64,000 bases of DNA from Bifidobacterium subtile (GTDB lineage: Bacteria > Actinomycetota > Actinomycetes > Actinomycetales > Bifidobacteriaceae). Of the stretch, positions 25,783 to 36,160 are shown piece after piece. A program made the translations under genes and the position numbers. The first letter of the stretch is position 1; each line of letters opens with the position of its first letter. The DNA lies in NCBI RefSeq assembly GCF_000741775.1, contig NZ_JGZR01000003.1, positions 310,001 to 374,000 of the forward strand. The letters are read 5' to 3'. The notes under the pieces were generated by a model, which did not search any database, had not been told where the DNA came from, and saw nothing but the letters and a program-made list of their open reading frames with translations.

Positions 25783-25950
25783 CTTATGTGCAGTGCACAA
25801 CGAGGACTGCGGAGGTCTATCTGCCCTATCTGTAGTGCAGTGCCGTTGGATTGAGTTTCGACTGATGCACGCGTCGCCGCGCGATTTTCCGAGCACATTG
25901 ACCGCGATACGCCTAGGACTGCACTACAGGGGACAGATAGGGAAGCTGCA
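25783..25950. repeat. Structured intergenic element, diverged member of the GAGGTCTATCT family
   Basis: Forward cores CGCTTATGTGCAGTGC (25781-25796) and TATCTGTAGTGCAGTGC (25827-25843), the second preceded by GGAGGTCTATCTG (25811-25823). An inverted copy, GGACTGCACTACAG...GACAGATAGGG, lies at 25917-25942. The layout of two forward copies, a gap of about 75 nt and a reverse copy matches the elements at 35781-35941 and 52949-53151, but the GAGGCG core is replaced by GCAGTGC. No gene is seen in 25704-26087. Confidence 0.55.
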
Positions 25951-26087
25951 CCTTTGCCGTCACTATATCGCGCTACAGAATAGTCGAGATATCCGATTCC
26001 GCCGTGTCACGTGCCTGATTCCCGTTGCGCCCAGTAGACTGGAAAGCGGTTTCAGCAGGAACGATATGATCATATGGAAGGGCAATT

Positions 26088-26786
26088 ATGGCGAATGGAA
26101 TTGCGATTGTGACCGGATGCGCGGCGGGCTTGGGCTATGAGCTCACGCGCCAGCTGATCGGCAAGGGCTGGCTGGTGTGCGGCGTTGATTTCAATGAGGC
26201 TGCCATGCGCAAACTCGACGATGAGTTCGATGCCGGTCATTTCCGTGGCTTCGTCGGCGACATCACCGATGGAGCCTTCGTGCAGCAGTCGTTGGACCAG
26301 ATCGGCGCGCTCGGCCACGTAGATTTGCTCATCAACAACGCCGGCCAGCCTTCGTTCAAGAAGCCGACCGATTACACGGCCGATGACGTGGCCCGCTGCC
26401 TCAAAGGCCTTACCGGCATGATTCTGTGGTGCGTGCAGACGCTCAAATCCTGCAAGGAAACGAACCTCAAGATCGCGAACGTGATGAGCACCGCCGCCAC
26501 GCGCGGCAATGCGAACGAATCCGTGTATTGCGCCGCCAAATGGGGTGAGCGCGGCTACACCGAAAGCCTCAAGGCGGCGTACAAGGGCAGCAGCGTCAGC
26601 GTGGTCGGCGTCTACCCCGGCGGCATCGACACCGATTTCTACCGCGATAGCCACGACTACGTGCCGCTCGACAAGCAGCATTCCTTCATGCGCGCCGACG
26701 AGCTTGCGACGATTATCCTCGCCAATCTGGTCAACGACCTCAACCTCACCGTCTCCGACATCCGCATCGACCGCAACCCGAGGTAA
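26088..26786 (+). CDS. Short-chain dehydrogenase/reductase
   Basis: NAD(P)-dependent Rossmann enzyme of 232 residues. Landmarks: AIVTGCAAGLGYELT (cofactor glycine motif), DLLINNAGQPSF, the catalytic pair in MSTAATRGNANESVYCAAKWG (Ser/Tyr-xxx-Lys, here YCAAK) and VYPGGIDTDF. The short length, lacking the usual C-terminal extension, fits a classical SDR with a truncated tail. Substrate unknown. GGAAGGG lies 5 bases before the ATG. Transcribed alone; the next gene has its own promoter. Confidence 0.88.
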   Translation: MANGIAIVTGCAAGLGYELTRQLIGKGWLVCGVDFNEAAMRKLDDEFDAGHFRGFVGDITDGAFVQQSLDQIGALGHVDLLINNAGQPSFKKPTDYTADDVARCLKGLTGMILWCVQTLKSCKETNLKIANVMSTAATRGNANESVYCAAKWGERGYTESLKAAYKGSSVSVVGVYPGGIDTDFYRDSHDYVPLDKQHSFMRADELATIILANLVNDLNLTVSDIRIDRNPR

Positions 26787-26812
26787 TGCGCTAGTTTTAC
26801 CAGTACATCGAC

Positions 26813-26865
26813 ATTGTTATAATCACGATTTGACAAATCATGATTATAACAATTACGATTTATTT
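26813..26865 (+). promoter_or_regulatory. 41-bp near-perfect palindrome covering the -35 of the ATPase-nuclease promoter
   Basis: Twenty-base arms (26813-26832 and 26834-26853) around A26833 match with one mismatch; each contains TTATAATCAYGATTTG. TTGACA (26830-26835) sits at the centre; TACGAT (26854-26859) follows 18 bases later and the ATG comes 6 bases after that, so transcripts are probably leaderless. A protein binding the palindrome would block the promoter. Confidence 0.7.
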
Positions 26866-28269
26866 ATGGTATTTATCGGCAGGACCAATGAATTGGCATT
26901 TCTCGAATCGTGCTATCACGACGAGAATGCCCAACTGGTGTTTTTGTACGGGCGTCGCAGGGTAGGAAAAACTGAAACCTTGTCCCACTTCACGCAAGGG
27001 AAATCTCATGTATTCTTCGCAGCGCAATCCGCTACGAAAGACGAGCAGCTTGCGGCTTTTTCTCGTCAGATGTTCGAAGCAGGCGCGCCTGCAGGCAAAT
27101 ACATCGCACAATACTCGGATTGGAACAGCGCCTTATCGGATATCGCGAATCTGCCCGCGACCGAAGAAGGACATCGCCTCGTCGTGCTCGACGAGTTTCC
27201 GTATCTGGTGAAATCAGACCCATCGCTGCCATCCGTATTGCAGAACCTATGGGATCACACCTTGCGTCATGAAAATGTCATGATCGTACTGTGCGGAAGT
27301 GCGATGAGCTTTATAGAAAAGGAGCTGCTTGCCGAGAAATCCCCATTGTACGGGCGCGCTACAGGCATACTTAATATGCTGCCGATGCCCTACTGGGATG
27401 CTGTGAAATTCCTGCCTAACTACAGCGTCGAAGACAAGATACTCGCATATGCGACCCTTGGAGGCATCCCGCATTATCTGGCGCAGTTCAATCCGAACGA
27501 AAGTTTGGAGACGAACATCAAACAGCACATTCTTCGTAGAGGCTCGGCGCTATACAGTGAAACCGAATTCCTCATGCATCAGGAATTCCGGGAGACTGCC
27601 ATCTACAACAGCATTATCCAGGCAATCGCTCTCGGCGCGACGCAACTGAGCGATATCGCGAACCGGACCATGATGGCACCACAAAAAGCCAGCACCTATA
27701 TCGCCAATCTTCTCGAAATCGGAGTATTGGAACGTGAATTCCCTGTCGGCACAAAGCCAGTGGAACGATCCAAAGGCATGCGAGGCCTCTATCAAATAAG
27801 CGATAATTTCTTCCGATTCTGGTATGCCTTTGTGTTTTCGAACCGCTCGGATCTCGAATTTGGCGACATCGATGGCATATACCGTTATGCCATCGAACCG
27901 CAGATGCACGCTTTCGCCTCCAAACCGTTTGAGCACATCTGCGCGATGTGGCTGCGGCGAGAAAACATGGCCGAACGACTGCCTTTTCGCGCTGGCGATA
28001 TTGGTCGCTGGTGGAGCAAACGCGACGAGATAGACGTAATCGCCACGAGCAAAACCGACGAACGTCTCATTGTCGGCGAATGCAAATTCCAGAACAAACA
28101 ACTCGCCGTATCTGTTCTTCGCGCCCTGCAAAACAAAGGGACTCAACTGCACGGGACACAGCAATATTATTATCTGTTCTCACTGAACGGATTCACTGCG
28201 GCTTTGGAACGCATCGCGCAGACGGGTGTGAGCATACGGCTGGTGACGGCGCGCGAGCTCTTCGACTGA
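26866..28269 (+). CDS. ATPase with C-terminal DUF234 nuclease-like domain
   Basis: 467 residues. The N-terminal P-loop ATPase of the archaeal-ATPase group has Walker A LYGRRRVGKTET (near 26-37), Walker B LVVLDEFPYLV (near 104-114) and a sensor MIVLCGSAMSF. A winged-helix stretch (ATQLSDIANRTMMAPQKAS) leads to DUF234, whose end DEIDVIATSKTD and IVGECKF gives the ID...ExK pattern of PD-(D/E)xK nucleases. The family is common in archaea and in anaerobe accessory regions, and its function is unsettled. AT-richer than its neighbours, with its own palindromic promoter, which suggests acquisition by transfer. The stop is 2 bases from the convergent UvrA2-like stop. Confidence 0.85.
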   Translation: MVFIGRTNELAFLESCYHDENAQLVFLYGRRRVGKTETLSHFTQGKSHVFFAAQSATKDEQLAAFSRQMFEAGAPAGKYIAQYSDWNSALSDIANLPATEEGHRLVVLDEFPYLVKSDPSLPSVLQNLWDHTLRHENVMIVLCGSAMSFIEKELLAEKSPLYGRATGILNMLPMPYWDAVKFLPNYSVEDKILAYATLGGIPHYLAQFNPNESLETNIKQHILRRGSALYSETEFLMHQEFRETAIYNSIIQAIALGATQLSDIANRTMMAPQKASTYIANLLEIGVLEREFPVGTKPVERSKGMRGLYQISDNFFRFWYAFVFSNRSDLEFGDIDGIYRYAIEPQMHAFASKPFEHICAMWLRRENMAERLPFRAGDIGRWWSKRDEIDVIATSKTDERLIVGECKFQNKQLAVSVLRALQNKGTQLHGTQQYYYLFSLNGFTAALERIAQTGVSIRLVTARELFD

Positions 28270-28270
28270 T

Positions 28271-30889
28271 TCAGACCTGATTCAGATGCTCAGCCAGATA
28301 TCGGCCGGTGACACTGCTCGGATTGCGGGCGATTTCATCGGGCGTGCCGACGGCGATGATGCGACCGCCTTCCTGCCCGCCGCCCGGACCCATATCAATA
28401 ACGTAGTCGGCGTTGGCTATCATATCGAGATCATGCTCGATGAATACCACCGTGGCTCCTCCCTCGATTAGCCGCTGCAGCACACCGATGAGCGTGCGCA
28501 CATCGAGCGGATGCAGGCCTGTAGTCGGCTCGTCGAGCACGAACAGCGCGGTGTTCTGCCGTTTGCCCAGTTCGTTGGAGAGCTTGAGCCGCTGCGCCTC
28601 ACCGCCTGAGAGTGAAGGCGTGTCCTCGCCTAGCTTGAGATAGCCGAGGCCGAGGCCGGACAAGGTCTGCAACGCCCCGTAAATCCGCGAACGCATGGCA
28701 TTCGCGATCATCGATGGTTTGGAGTTGTGTCCGGCATGCGCATCACGCGGCTTTTCGATGCTCGCGAACACGTCAAGCGCCTCATCGACTTCCAACCCGA
28801 GCACTTGCGGCAAGCTCAACCCTTCAAGCCTGGCCGGAGTCGCCACGCGGATACCATCCGCTTGGGGCTTGTAGCGGTTGCCATTGCATACCGGGCAGGT
28901 GATCGTCACATCCGGCAGGAACTGCACGTCAAGGCTGACCTGCCCGGTGCCGTCGCATTGCGGGCAGCGCAGCGAACCAGTGTTATAGGAAAAAGCGGAG
29001 ACCTTGAGACCGGCCGATTTCGCAGCGTCGGTGGCGGCGAAGGTCTTGCGCAGCATATCCATAATGCCCGTGTACGTGGCGAGCGTGGAGCGCACATTGA
29101 TGCCGATTGGCGTCGAATCGACCAGTCGGACGCGGTTGACGCCACTGGTATCGATCTTTAAAACATGTGCAGGCAGCGCCCGGCCGTCGGCTGCCGCCTG
29201 CAGCGCCGGAATCAGCGATTCGAGCACCATCGTCGTCTTGCCGGAGCCGGAGACGCCAGTGACCGCGGTCATGCAGCCGCGAGGTATGGCCACATCCAGC
29301 GCATGCACGGTATGAATCGAGATAGTGGACAAATGTAGCCAATGAGCGGGCTCAGCAGGTTGCAAGCATGGTAGTCGATGCCGCACCAGCACCGGTTCCC
29401 GTCCGGAGAGGAATCCGGCGATGCGCGAATCAGGACTGCGCTCGATCTCCTGCGGCGCGCCTTGCGCTAGCACATGGCCGCCGCGACTCCCCGCGCCTGG
29501 CCCCATCTCGATGAAATAGTCCGCGGCTCGCAGCACGCGCACGTCATGGTCGACGAACACCACCGAGTTGCCGGCGGCCAGCAGATCGCGCATAACGCCG
29601 ATCAGCCCTTCGACATTGGCCGGATGCAAGCCGGTCGAGGGCTCGTCAAGCACATAGAGCACACCTGTCGTCTCATTGCGCACTGCACGGGCAAGCTGGG
29701 CGCGCTGCCGTTCGCCGGTGGACAGCGAGGCACTGGAACGCTCGAGCGCCAGATAGCCAAGTCCGAGCTCCATAAGCCGTGCGCCCATGCCTTGCAACGT
29801 GTCGATGAGCTCGTGTGCCATCGGCCGCATCTCGACTGGCAACGTCGGCACAATCGTCTTCGACCAGGCGAGAATATCGCGCAACGCCCATGACGCCACT
29901 TCGGCCAGATTATCGCCGTTGATGCGCGGCGCCCGAGCCGCCTCGCTCAGCCGTGTCCCGCCGCAATCCGGACAGGTGCGTTCGACTAGGAACTTCTCGA
30001 CTTTGGCCAGCCGCCGCTCGTCGCCCGCTCGCTCAAGCTCCTTGATGACGGTCAGCCGCGCGTTGCGGAAGGTGAAATCGAGCTTGTGCACGCCTTTGAC
30101 GGAGGTCAGCGTGATGTGCTTCTTCTCCTCGGGTCCGTTGAAGACGATGTCCTTCTCATGCTCACTCAGCTCGCGCCACGGCACATCGGTGCGCACGCCG
30201 AATTCACGCACGATGTCAGGCTGCACATTGAATCCGAATGTGCGCCACGGCACGACCGCGCCCTCATCAATGGTCAGCGAATCATCGGGCACCAGAGTGT
30301 CATCGTTGATTTCGCGCACGATACCGATGCCCTGGCAGCGCGGGCAGGCCCCGGCCGAATTGAATGCAAGGGCTTCTGCCCCGGGAGGGTCAATCGGCGC
30401 GCCGCAGACCTCACAGCGCATCGGGACCTCGGCGGCGACAGCGATCGAAGGCTGCTGGTAATGCCCGTTGAGACAGCGATGCGACGCGAGTCGCGAGAAC
30501 ATGAGCCGTAGCACGTTGAGCAACTCGGTCGACGTGCCGAAGGTCGAGCGTACTCCCCCAATACTTGGCCGCTGCCGCAACGCCAATGCTGGCGGCAGGA
30601 ACCGCACCGAATCTACCTGCGCACGTTCCGATTGGGTCATGCGCCGTCGGGTATACGTCGACAACGCGTCAAGATAGCGACGCGAGCCCTCGGTATAGAG
30701 CACGCCAAGCGCCAGCGAGGACTTGCCTGAGCCGGAAACACCCGCGATGCCGACCAGCTGGTTCAGTGGTATGGAGACGTCGATATTCGCAAGATTGTGC
30801 ACGCGGGCACCCCGCACTTCGATTACCTGTGGAATCCCTTTGACTGCCGCTCCTAGCCGTTCCCGTGCCTGTGTTGTCGACAATGTCAT
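28271..30889 (-). CDS. UvrA2-like ABC ATPase (excinuclease A paralogue)
   Basis: 872 residues with the tandem ABC layout of UvrA: Walker A GVSGSGKSSLALG and GVSGSGKTTMVLES; signatures SLSTGERQRAQLARAV and SLSGGEAQRLKLSNEL; zinc modules CEVCG...CPRCQGIG, CPDCGGTRL and CPQCDGTG...CPVCNGNRYK. It is shorter than housekeeping UvrA (about 940 residues), because the insertion between Walker A and the signature of domain I appears reduced and lacks a clear UvrB-binding region, as in UvrA2/DrrC proteins tied to resistance to DNA-binding drugs. It likely scans or binds damaged DNA without the full excision pathway. ATG 30889 follows GGGAG. Convergent with the ATPase-nuclease gene. Confidence 0.85.
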   Translation of the reverse strand: MTLSTTQARERLGAAVKGIPQVIEVRGARVHNLANIDVSIPLNQLVGIAGVSGSGKSSLALGVLYTEGSRRYLDALSTYTRRRMTQSERAQVDSVRFLPPALALRQRPSIGGVRSTFGTSTELLNVLRLMFSRLASHRCLNGHYQQPSIAVAAEVPMRCEVCGAPIDPPGAEALAFNSAGACPRCQGIGIVREINDDTLVPDDSLTIDEGAVVPWRTFGFNVQPDIVREFGVRTDVPWRELSEHEKDIVFNGPEEKKHITLTSVKGVHKLDFTFRNARLTVIKELERAGDERRLAKVEKFLVERTCPDCGGTRLSEAARAPRINGDNLAEVASWALRDILAWSKTIVPTLPVEMRPMAHELIDTLQGMGARLMELGLGYLALERSSASLSTGERQRAQLARAVRNETTGVLYVLDEPSTGLHPANVEGLIGVMRDLLAAGNSVVFVDHDVRVLRAADYFIEMGPGAGSRGGHVLAQGAPQEIERSPDSRIAGFLSGREPVLVRHRLPCLQPAEPAHWLHLSTISIHTVHALDVAIPRGCMTAVTGVSGSGKTTMVLESLIPALQAAADGRALPAHVLKIDTSGVNRVRLVDSTPIGINVRSTLATYTGIMDMLRKTFAATDAAKSAGLKVSAFSYNTGSLRCPQCDGTGQVSLDVQFLPDVTITCPVCNGNRYKPQADGIRVATPARLEGLSLPQVLGLEVDEALDVFASIEKPRDAHAGHNSKPSMIANAMRSRIYGALQTLSGLGLGYLKLGEDTPSLSGGEAQRLKLSNELGKRQNTALFVLDEPTTGLHPLDVRTLIGVLQRLIEGGATVVFIEHDLDMIANADYVIDMGPGGGQEGGRIIAVGTPDEIARNPSSVTGRYLAEHLNQV

Positions 30890-30966
30890 AAAACACACTC
30901 CCTAGGTTCACCTGCGGGCAATTACCCTATTGTATATTCCCGGGCAAAGCCTCGGGTGATATATGC

Positions 30967-31030
30967 AAGTCGGCCTATGGCATTGCCGAATCGCGGAATA
31001 CCGCCACTCGAAACTGCCATAGGCCGACTT
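30967..31030. repeat. Perfect 16-bp inverted repeat with 32-nt loop
   Basis: AAGTCGGCCTATGGCA (30967-30982) and TGCCATAGGCCGACTT (31015-31030). The loop holds a minor GCGG...CCGC pair. It lies in the gap between the helicase 3' end (31059) and the UvrA2-like start, so it may end helicase transcription. No T-run. Confidence 0.7.
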
Positions 31031-31058
31031 ACGTATGTCGCCTCACCGTTTACAAGGT

Positions 31059-32882
31059 CTAGCGACCGCTGCGGAACGGGGCCGCGCCTTTGCCGCCGCG
31101 GGAATGGCGGAAGCCGGATGCCGTGCGCGAAGAACGGCCAGCGGCATTTCTTGCGCCGCTGCCGCTGCCACGGCGACCGGAGTCGCCGCGCTCGCTGCGG
31201 TTTGCGCCACGACGGCCGCCCTGCTCGGACTCATAGTAATCACTATGACGTTCGCTGCGGCGCTCATCACGCCCGTCGCGAGCGTTGCGTCGGCGTCCTT
31301 CGCCGCGCGAGTCGCTCCTGCCGCCACGAGCGCCGCTGTAATCGAAATCGTCGCGACGCGAACCGCCGCGTCCTGCGTTGCCGCCGCGTGAGCTACGAGA
31401 ACCGTTGCCCGCATTGCGATCCGAGCCGCCACGAGCGCCGCCGCGGGAACCGCGATGCCGCCTGGAACCCGAACCATTGCCGGAGCCAGCCTGCGGCTGC
31501 ACCGGCGCGCTCAGCTCCCAGTCCTTGACCAGCGGGGCGTGCTCGCCGACCAAGCTCTCAAGCTCCGGCGAGGCGGGAGTCACTTCCACGGAATGCACAT
31601 GAATGCCGGCGCGACGCAGCATATCACGCGCGTCGCGTTGCTGCTCGGGGAGCACCAACGTCACCACATCGCCCGCTTCGCCTGCGCGGGCGGTACGCCC
31701 GGAGCGGTGCAGGAAGGACTTGGGGTCCTCCGGCGGCTCGGTCTGCACGACCAGCTCCACATCGCTCACGTCGATGCCGCGCGCCGCCACATCGGTGGCG
31801 ACCAGCACGCGCACCTCGCCGCTCGTGAACACGGCCAGATGGCGGTCACGCTGATTCTGCGAAAGATTGCCCTGCAGGTCGACGGCTGGGATGCCCTCAG
31901 CGACGAGCTTTTTGGCCATTTTCTTGGCCTGATATTTGGTACGGGTGAACAGGATGCGCTTGCCCATGCCGGAGGCGAGGATGCGGATGACCTCATGCTT
32001 GTTGCCCTGCGAAACGGCGAACACGTGGTGCGTCATCGTGTCGACATGCGATTCGGCGGAGTCCACGGAGTGAATCCGCGCATCGGTCAGGAAGCGCTTG
32101 ACCAGCTTATCGACGCCATGATCGAGCGTGGCGGAGAACAGCATGTGCTGCCCGTCCGCATCAACCTGGCCCAGCAGGCGCGAAACCGCTGGCAGGAAGC
32201 CCATGTCGGCCATCTCGTCGGCCTCGTCGAGCACGGTGATCTCCACCGAATCCAGCGACAGCAGCCGCTGCTGCAGCAGGTCCTCAAGCCGGCCCGGGCA
32301 GGCCACGACGATGTCAGCACCGTCACGCAGCGCAGCGACCTGGCGGTTCTGGTTGACGCCGCCGTAGATCGTCGTGGTCGTCATGCGGTAGGCATGCGCC
32401 AGCGGAGCAATCACCTCATCGATCTGGTTGACCAGCTCACGGGTCGGGGCAAGCACCAGCCCACGCGGGCGGGGCAGCATGGCCTGCGCCTTGGAACGCG
32501 AATCGCCGTGCTCGCGCCAATGCTCGAAGCTGCGGATGGCCGCATCGCTGCCATTGTTCTGGCTCAGTCGTGCGACCAGCGGTATCGCAAAGGCCAGGGT
32601 CTTGCCCGAGCCGGTCTGGCCTCGGCCCAAGAGATCGCGCCCCGACAACGAATCAGGAAGCGTATCGACCTGAATCGGAAAAGCGGTGGTTTTGCCGTCA
32701 AGGGCGAGCACATGCACCAAGGGCTCAGGCACGCCGAGCTCGGCGAAGGTCACATCGCGGTCGCCAAACAGGGAGCTGGACTCAGCGCCCTCATCGAGCT
32801 CGGACACACCTGTATTTCGAGCACCGGCATCGGAGTAAACATTGGAAATATTCGAATCGGAAACAGAATGAAGTTTCGGCAC
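31059..32882 (-). CDS. DEAD-box RNA helicase with RGG-rich tail
   Basis: ATP-dependent RNA unwinding, probably in cold adaptation, ribosome assembly or RNA turnover. Motifs in order: Q-motif region TTAFPIQVDTLP, motif I GRGQTGSGKTLAF, Ib region LAPTRELVNQID, motif II VLDEADEMADMGF, motif III SATL, motif V TDVAARGIDV, and motif VI HRSGRTARAG. After about residue 430 the protein becomes a long Arg/Gly/Ser-rich disordered tail (RGGARGGSD, SRGGNAGRGG), likely an RNA-binding region. GTG 32882 is supported by AAAGG 7 bases upstream. 607 residues. Confidence 0.93.
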   Translation of the reverse strand: MPKLHSVSDSNISNVYSDAGARNTGVSELDEGAESSSLFGDRDVTFAELGVPEPLVHVLALDGKTTAFPIQVDTLPDSLSGRDLLGRGQTGSGKTLAFAIPLVARLSQNNGSDAAIRSFEHWREHGDSRSKAQAMLPRPRGLVLAPTRELVNQIDEVIAPLAHAYRMTTTTIYGGVNQNRQVAALRDGADIVVACPGRLEDLLQQRLLSLDSVEITVLDEADEMADMGFLPAVSRLLGQVDADGQHMLFSATLDHGVDKLVKRFLTDARIHSVDSAESHVDTMTHHVFAVSQGNKHEVIRILASGMGKRILFTRTKYQAKKMAKKLVAEGIPAVDLQGNLSQNQRDRHLAVFTSGEVRVLVATDVAARGIDVSDVELVVQTEPPEDPKSFLHRSGRTARAGEAGDVVTLVLPEQQRDARDMLRRAGIHVHSVEVTPASPELESLVGEHAPLVKDWELSAPVQPQAGSGNGSGSRRHRGSRGGARGGSDRNAGNGSRSSRGGNAGRGGSRRDDFDYSGARGGRSDSRGEGRRRNARDGRDERRSERHSDYYESEQGGRRGANRSERGDSGRRGSGSGARNAAGRSSRTASGFRHSRGGKGAAPFRSGR

Positions 32883-33218
32883 AACAGCCTTTCACACACT
32901 ACGCACATGACAATTGCATATCATGGCATTACATACAGCTACATAATTGAAGCCGTCTCTCACGTGCCTCGGGCATCAAGCCCGCGCGGCGACTTTCCAC
33001 AGACAACTCACTATATCAACACGGCCCGTCATCGCGGACACCTCACATGGCCTATCTCTGCAATCATCGTTGGCATGTGCTGATTCCAACCGCGTCGGGT
33101 GTTGCCGAATTCCGCCCACTGCCAAAATATTCGGCTCACACTCGACCAACCGCAAGCTCGCTTCGATACAGTGGTATAAGACCGGCTATTTGAACAACGA
33201 ATATAGAAGGAGACTCGG

Positions 33219-33794
33219 ATGACGCAAGACACGCAAACAGCAGATACTATTCCCGAAACCGGCAATCCCGCGGCGGAAACGGCAAACCCGGAAACCACCG
33301 CAGCCAACACAGCCCCAGCAACCACTATCTACGATTTCACCGTCACGGCGCAGGATGGCAGCAGCGTATCGCTGGCCGATTATCGCGGCAAGGCGCTGCT
33401 CGTCGTCAACACGGCGACCGGCTGCGGGTTCACGCCCCAGTATGAAGGCCTTGAGGCGCTGTATAAGAAATACAAGGATCAGGGCTTCGCGATCCTCGAT
33501 TTTCCCTGCAACCAGTTCGCCGGTCAAGCGCCCGGCACCGATGAGGAGATCCATGAGTTCTGCGTGGGCCGTTTCGCGATGACCTTCCCGCAGTTCTCGA
33601 AGATCAACGTCAACGGCAAGGACGCCGACCCGCTGTATGTCTGGCTCAAATCGCAGCAGGGCGGCGTGGGCGGCAGCCGCATCAAATGGAACTTCACCAA
33701 ATTCCTCATCGACCGCGATGGCCATGCCGTAGCCCGCTTCGCTTCCAAGACCACGCCTGAGGAACTGGATAGCAAGGTGGCCGCGCTGCTGTAG
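33219..33794 (+). CDS. Glutathione peroxidase-family thiol peroxidase
   Basis: Reduces peroxides. The peroxidatic Cys is in VVNTATGCGFTPQYEGLE (Cys, not selenocysteine), followed by ILDFPCNQFAGQAP, which carries the conserved Gln and usually the resolving Cys, and IKWNFTKFLIDRDG with the catalytic Trp/Asn. In bacteria without glutathione such enzymes usually use thioredoxin. The first 35 residues are Thr/Ala/Pro-rich and absent from most family members. GAAGGAG lies 7 bases before the ATG. Divergent from the helicase gene; the 336-base gap 32883-33218 shows no gene, and the possible -10 TATAAG (33175) lacks a clear -35. Confidence 0.9.
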   Translation: MTQDTQTADTIPETGNPAAETANPETTAANTAPATTIYDFTVTAQDGSSVSLADYRGKALLVVNTATGCGFTPQYEGLEALYKKYKDQGFAILDFPCNQFAGQAPGTDEEIHEFCVGRFAMTFPQFSKINVNGKDADPLYVWLKSQQGGVGGSRIKWNFTKFLIDRDGHAVARFASKTTPEELDSKVAALL

Positions 33795-33951
33795 ACTCTC
33801 AGCCCCGCGCGGTCGTGAGCGCTGCAGCACGCTCGATGTCGCGGGCAACGCCCCCTTGTTGCGCCGGTTTGCTACCCTTGAACGCATATGGTGGGTTGAT
33901 ACGAACTCTTACATTTCATTCCAATGATTTCAATAAAGGATAGGATGCAGC

Positions 33952-35628
<1,677 letters not shown>

Positions 35629-35655
35629 CTCATATTGTTTTAGCAGCCATTGCCG

Positions 35656-35693
35656 AGGGGCGCCTGACTCTGTCCGCAGAGTCAGACGCCCCT
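35656..35693 (+). terminator. Terminator of ettA
   Basis: AGGGGCG-C-CTGACTCTG pairs with CAGAGTCAG-A-CGCCCCT around a TCCG loop (35656-35693), one internal mismatch, followed by TCTCCTATTGT. 28 bases after the ettA stop. Confidence 0.85.
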
Positions 35694-35780
35694 TCTCCTA
35701 TTGTGGCAGCATAGGACGATATCACCGTGAAAATCCAGATTTTGCGCTGCGTCGCGCAAGGCTCGCCGTATTACAGGCGC

Positions 35781-35941
35781 ATCTGCGTTATGTGAGGCGT
35801 TACATCGACCTCGCAGAGGTCTATCTCGCTTATGTGAGGCGTTATTTCATTGGCCCTTCGAGTATCAAGCGGCCACAATCGCCATCTTTGGCCAACGATA
35901 AACACGGCAGTAAAAAAGGAGCGCCTCACATAAGCGAGATA
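35781..35941. repeat. Structured intergenic element, GAGGCG family
   Basis: Forward cores ATCTGCGTTATGTGAGGCG (35781) and ATCTCGCTTATGTGAGGCG (35823) are 42 bp apart; the second is preceded by AGAGGTCT. The reverse core GCGCCTCACATAAGCGAGAT lies at 35921-35940. The central 75 nt (GAGTATCAAGCGGCC...AACGATA) resembles the centre of the element at 52949-53151. It fills the ettA-tesB gap (35629-36160); no gene is seen there. Confidence 0.75.
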
Positions 35942-36160
35942 GCGAATCGCGAAGGCATATTCTGCATGCATATACCACGGATTCCATCGGAAATCCTTAA
36001 CACGCGCCGATTGTACATACGCCCGTTACACAATGTCGGACGCGATTTTACCTGCGCCCGATAGTCTAAGCCCATGATCCATACGACGGGCGTAGGGCGG
36101 GAGCCCCGGCAAAGGTTGGTATAGGATATGTCACTGGACGATCAAAGTAGAGGACTTGGT

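Noticed and set aside
26509..26865. Upstream extension of the ATPase-nuclease gene
   Set aside because: It would overlap the SDR gene and run through the palindromic promoter; ATG 26866 begins the conserved MVFIGRTNEL.
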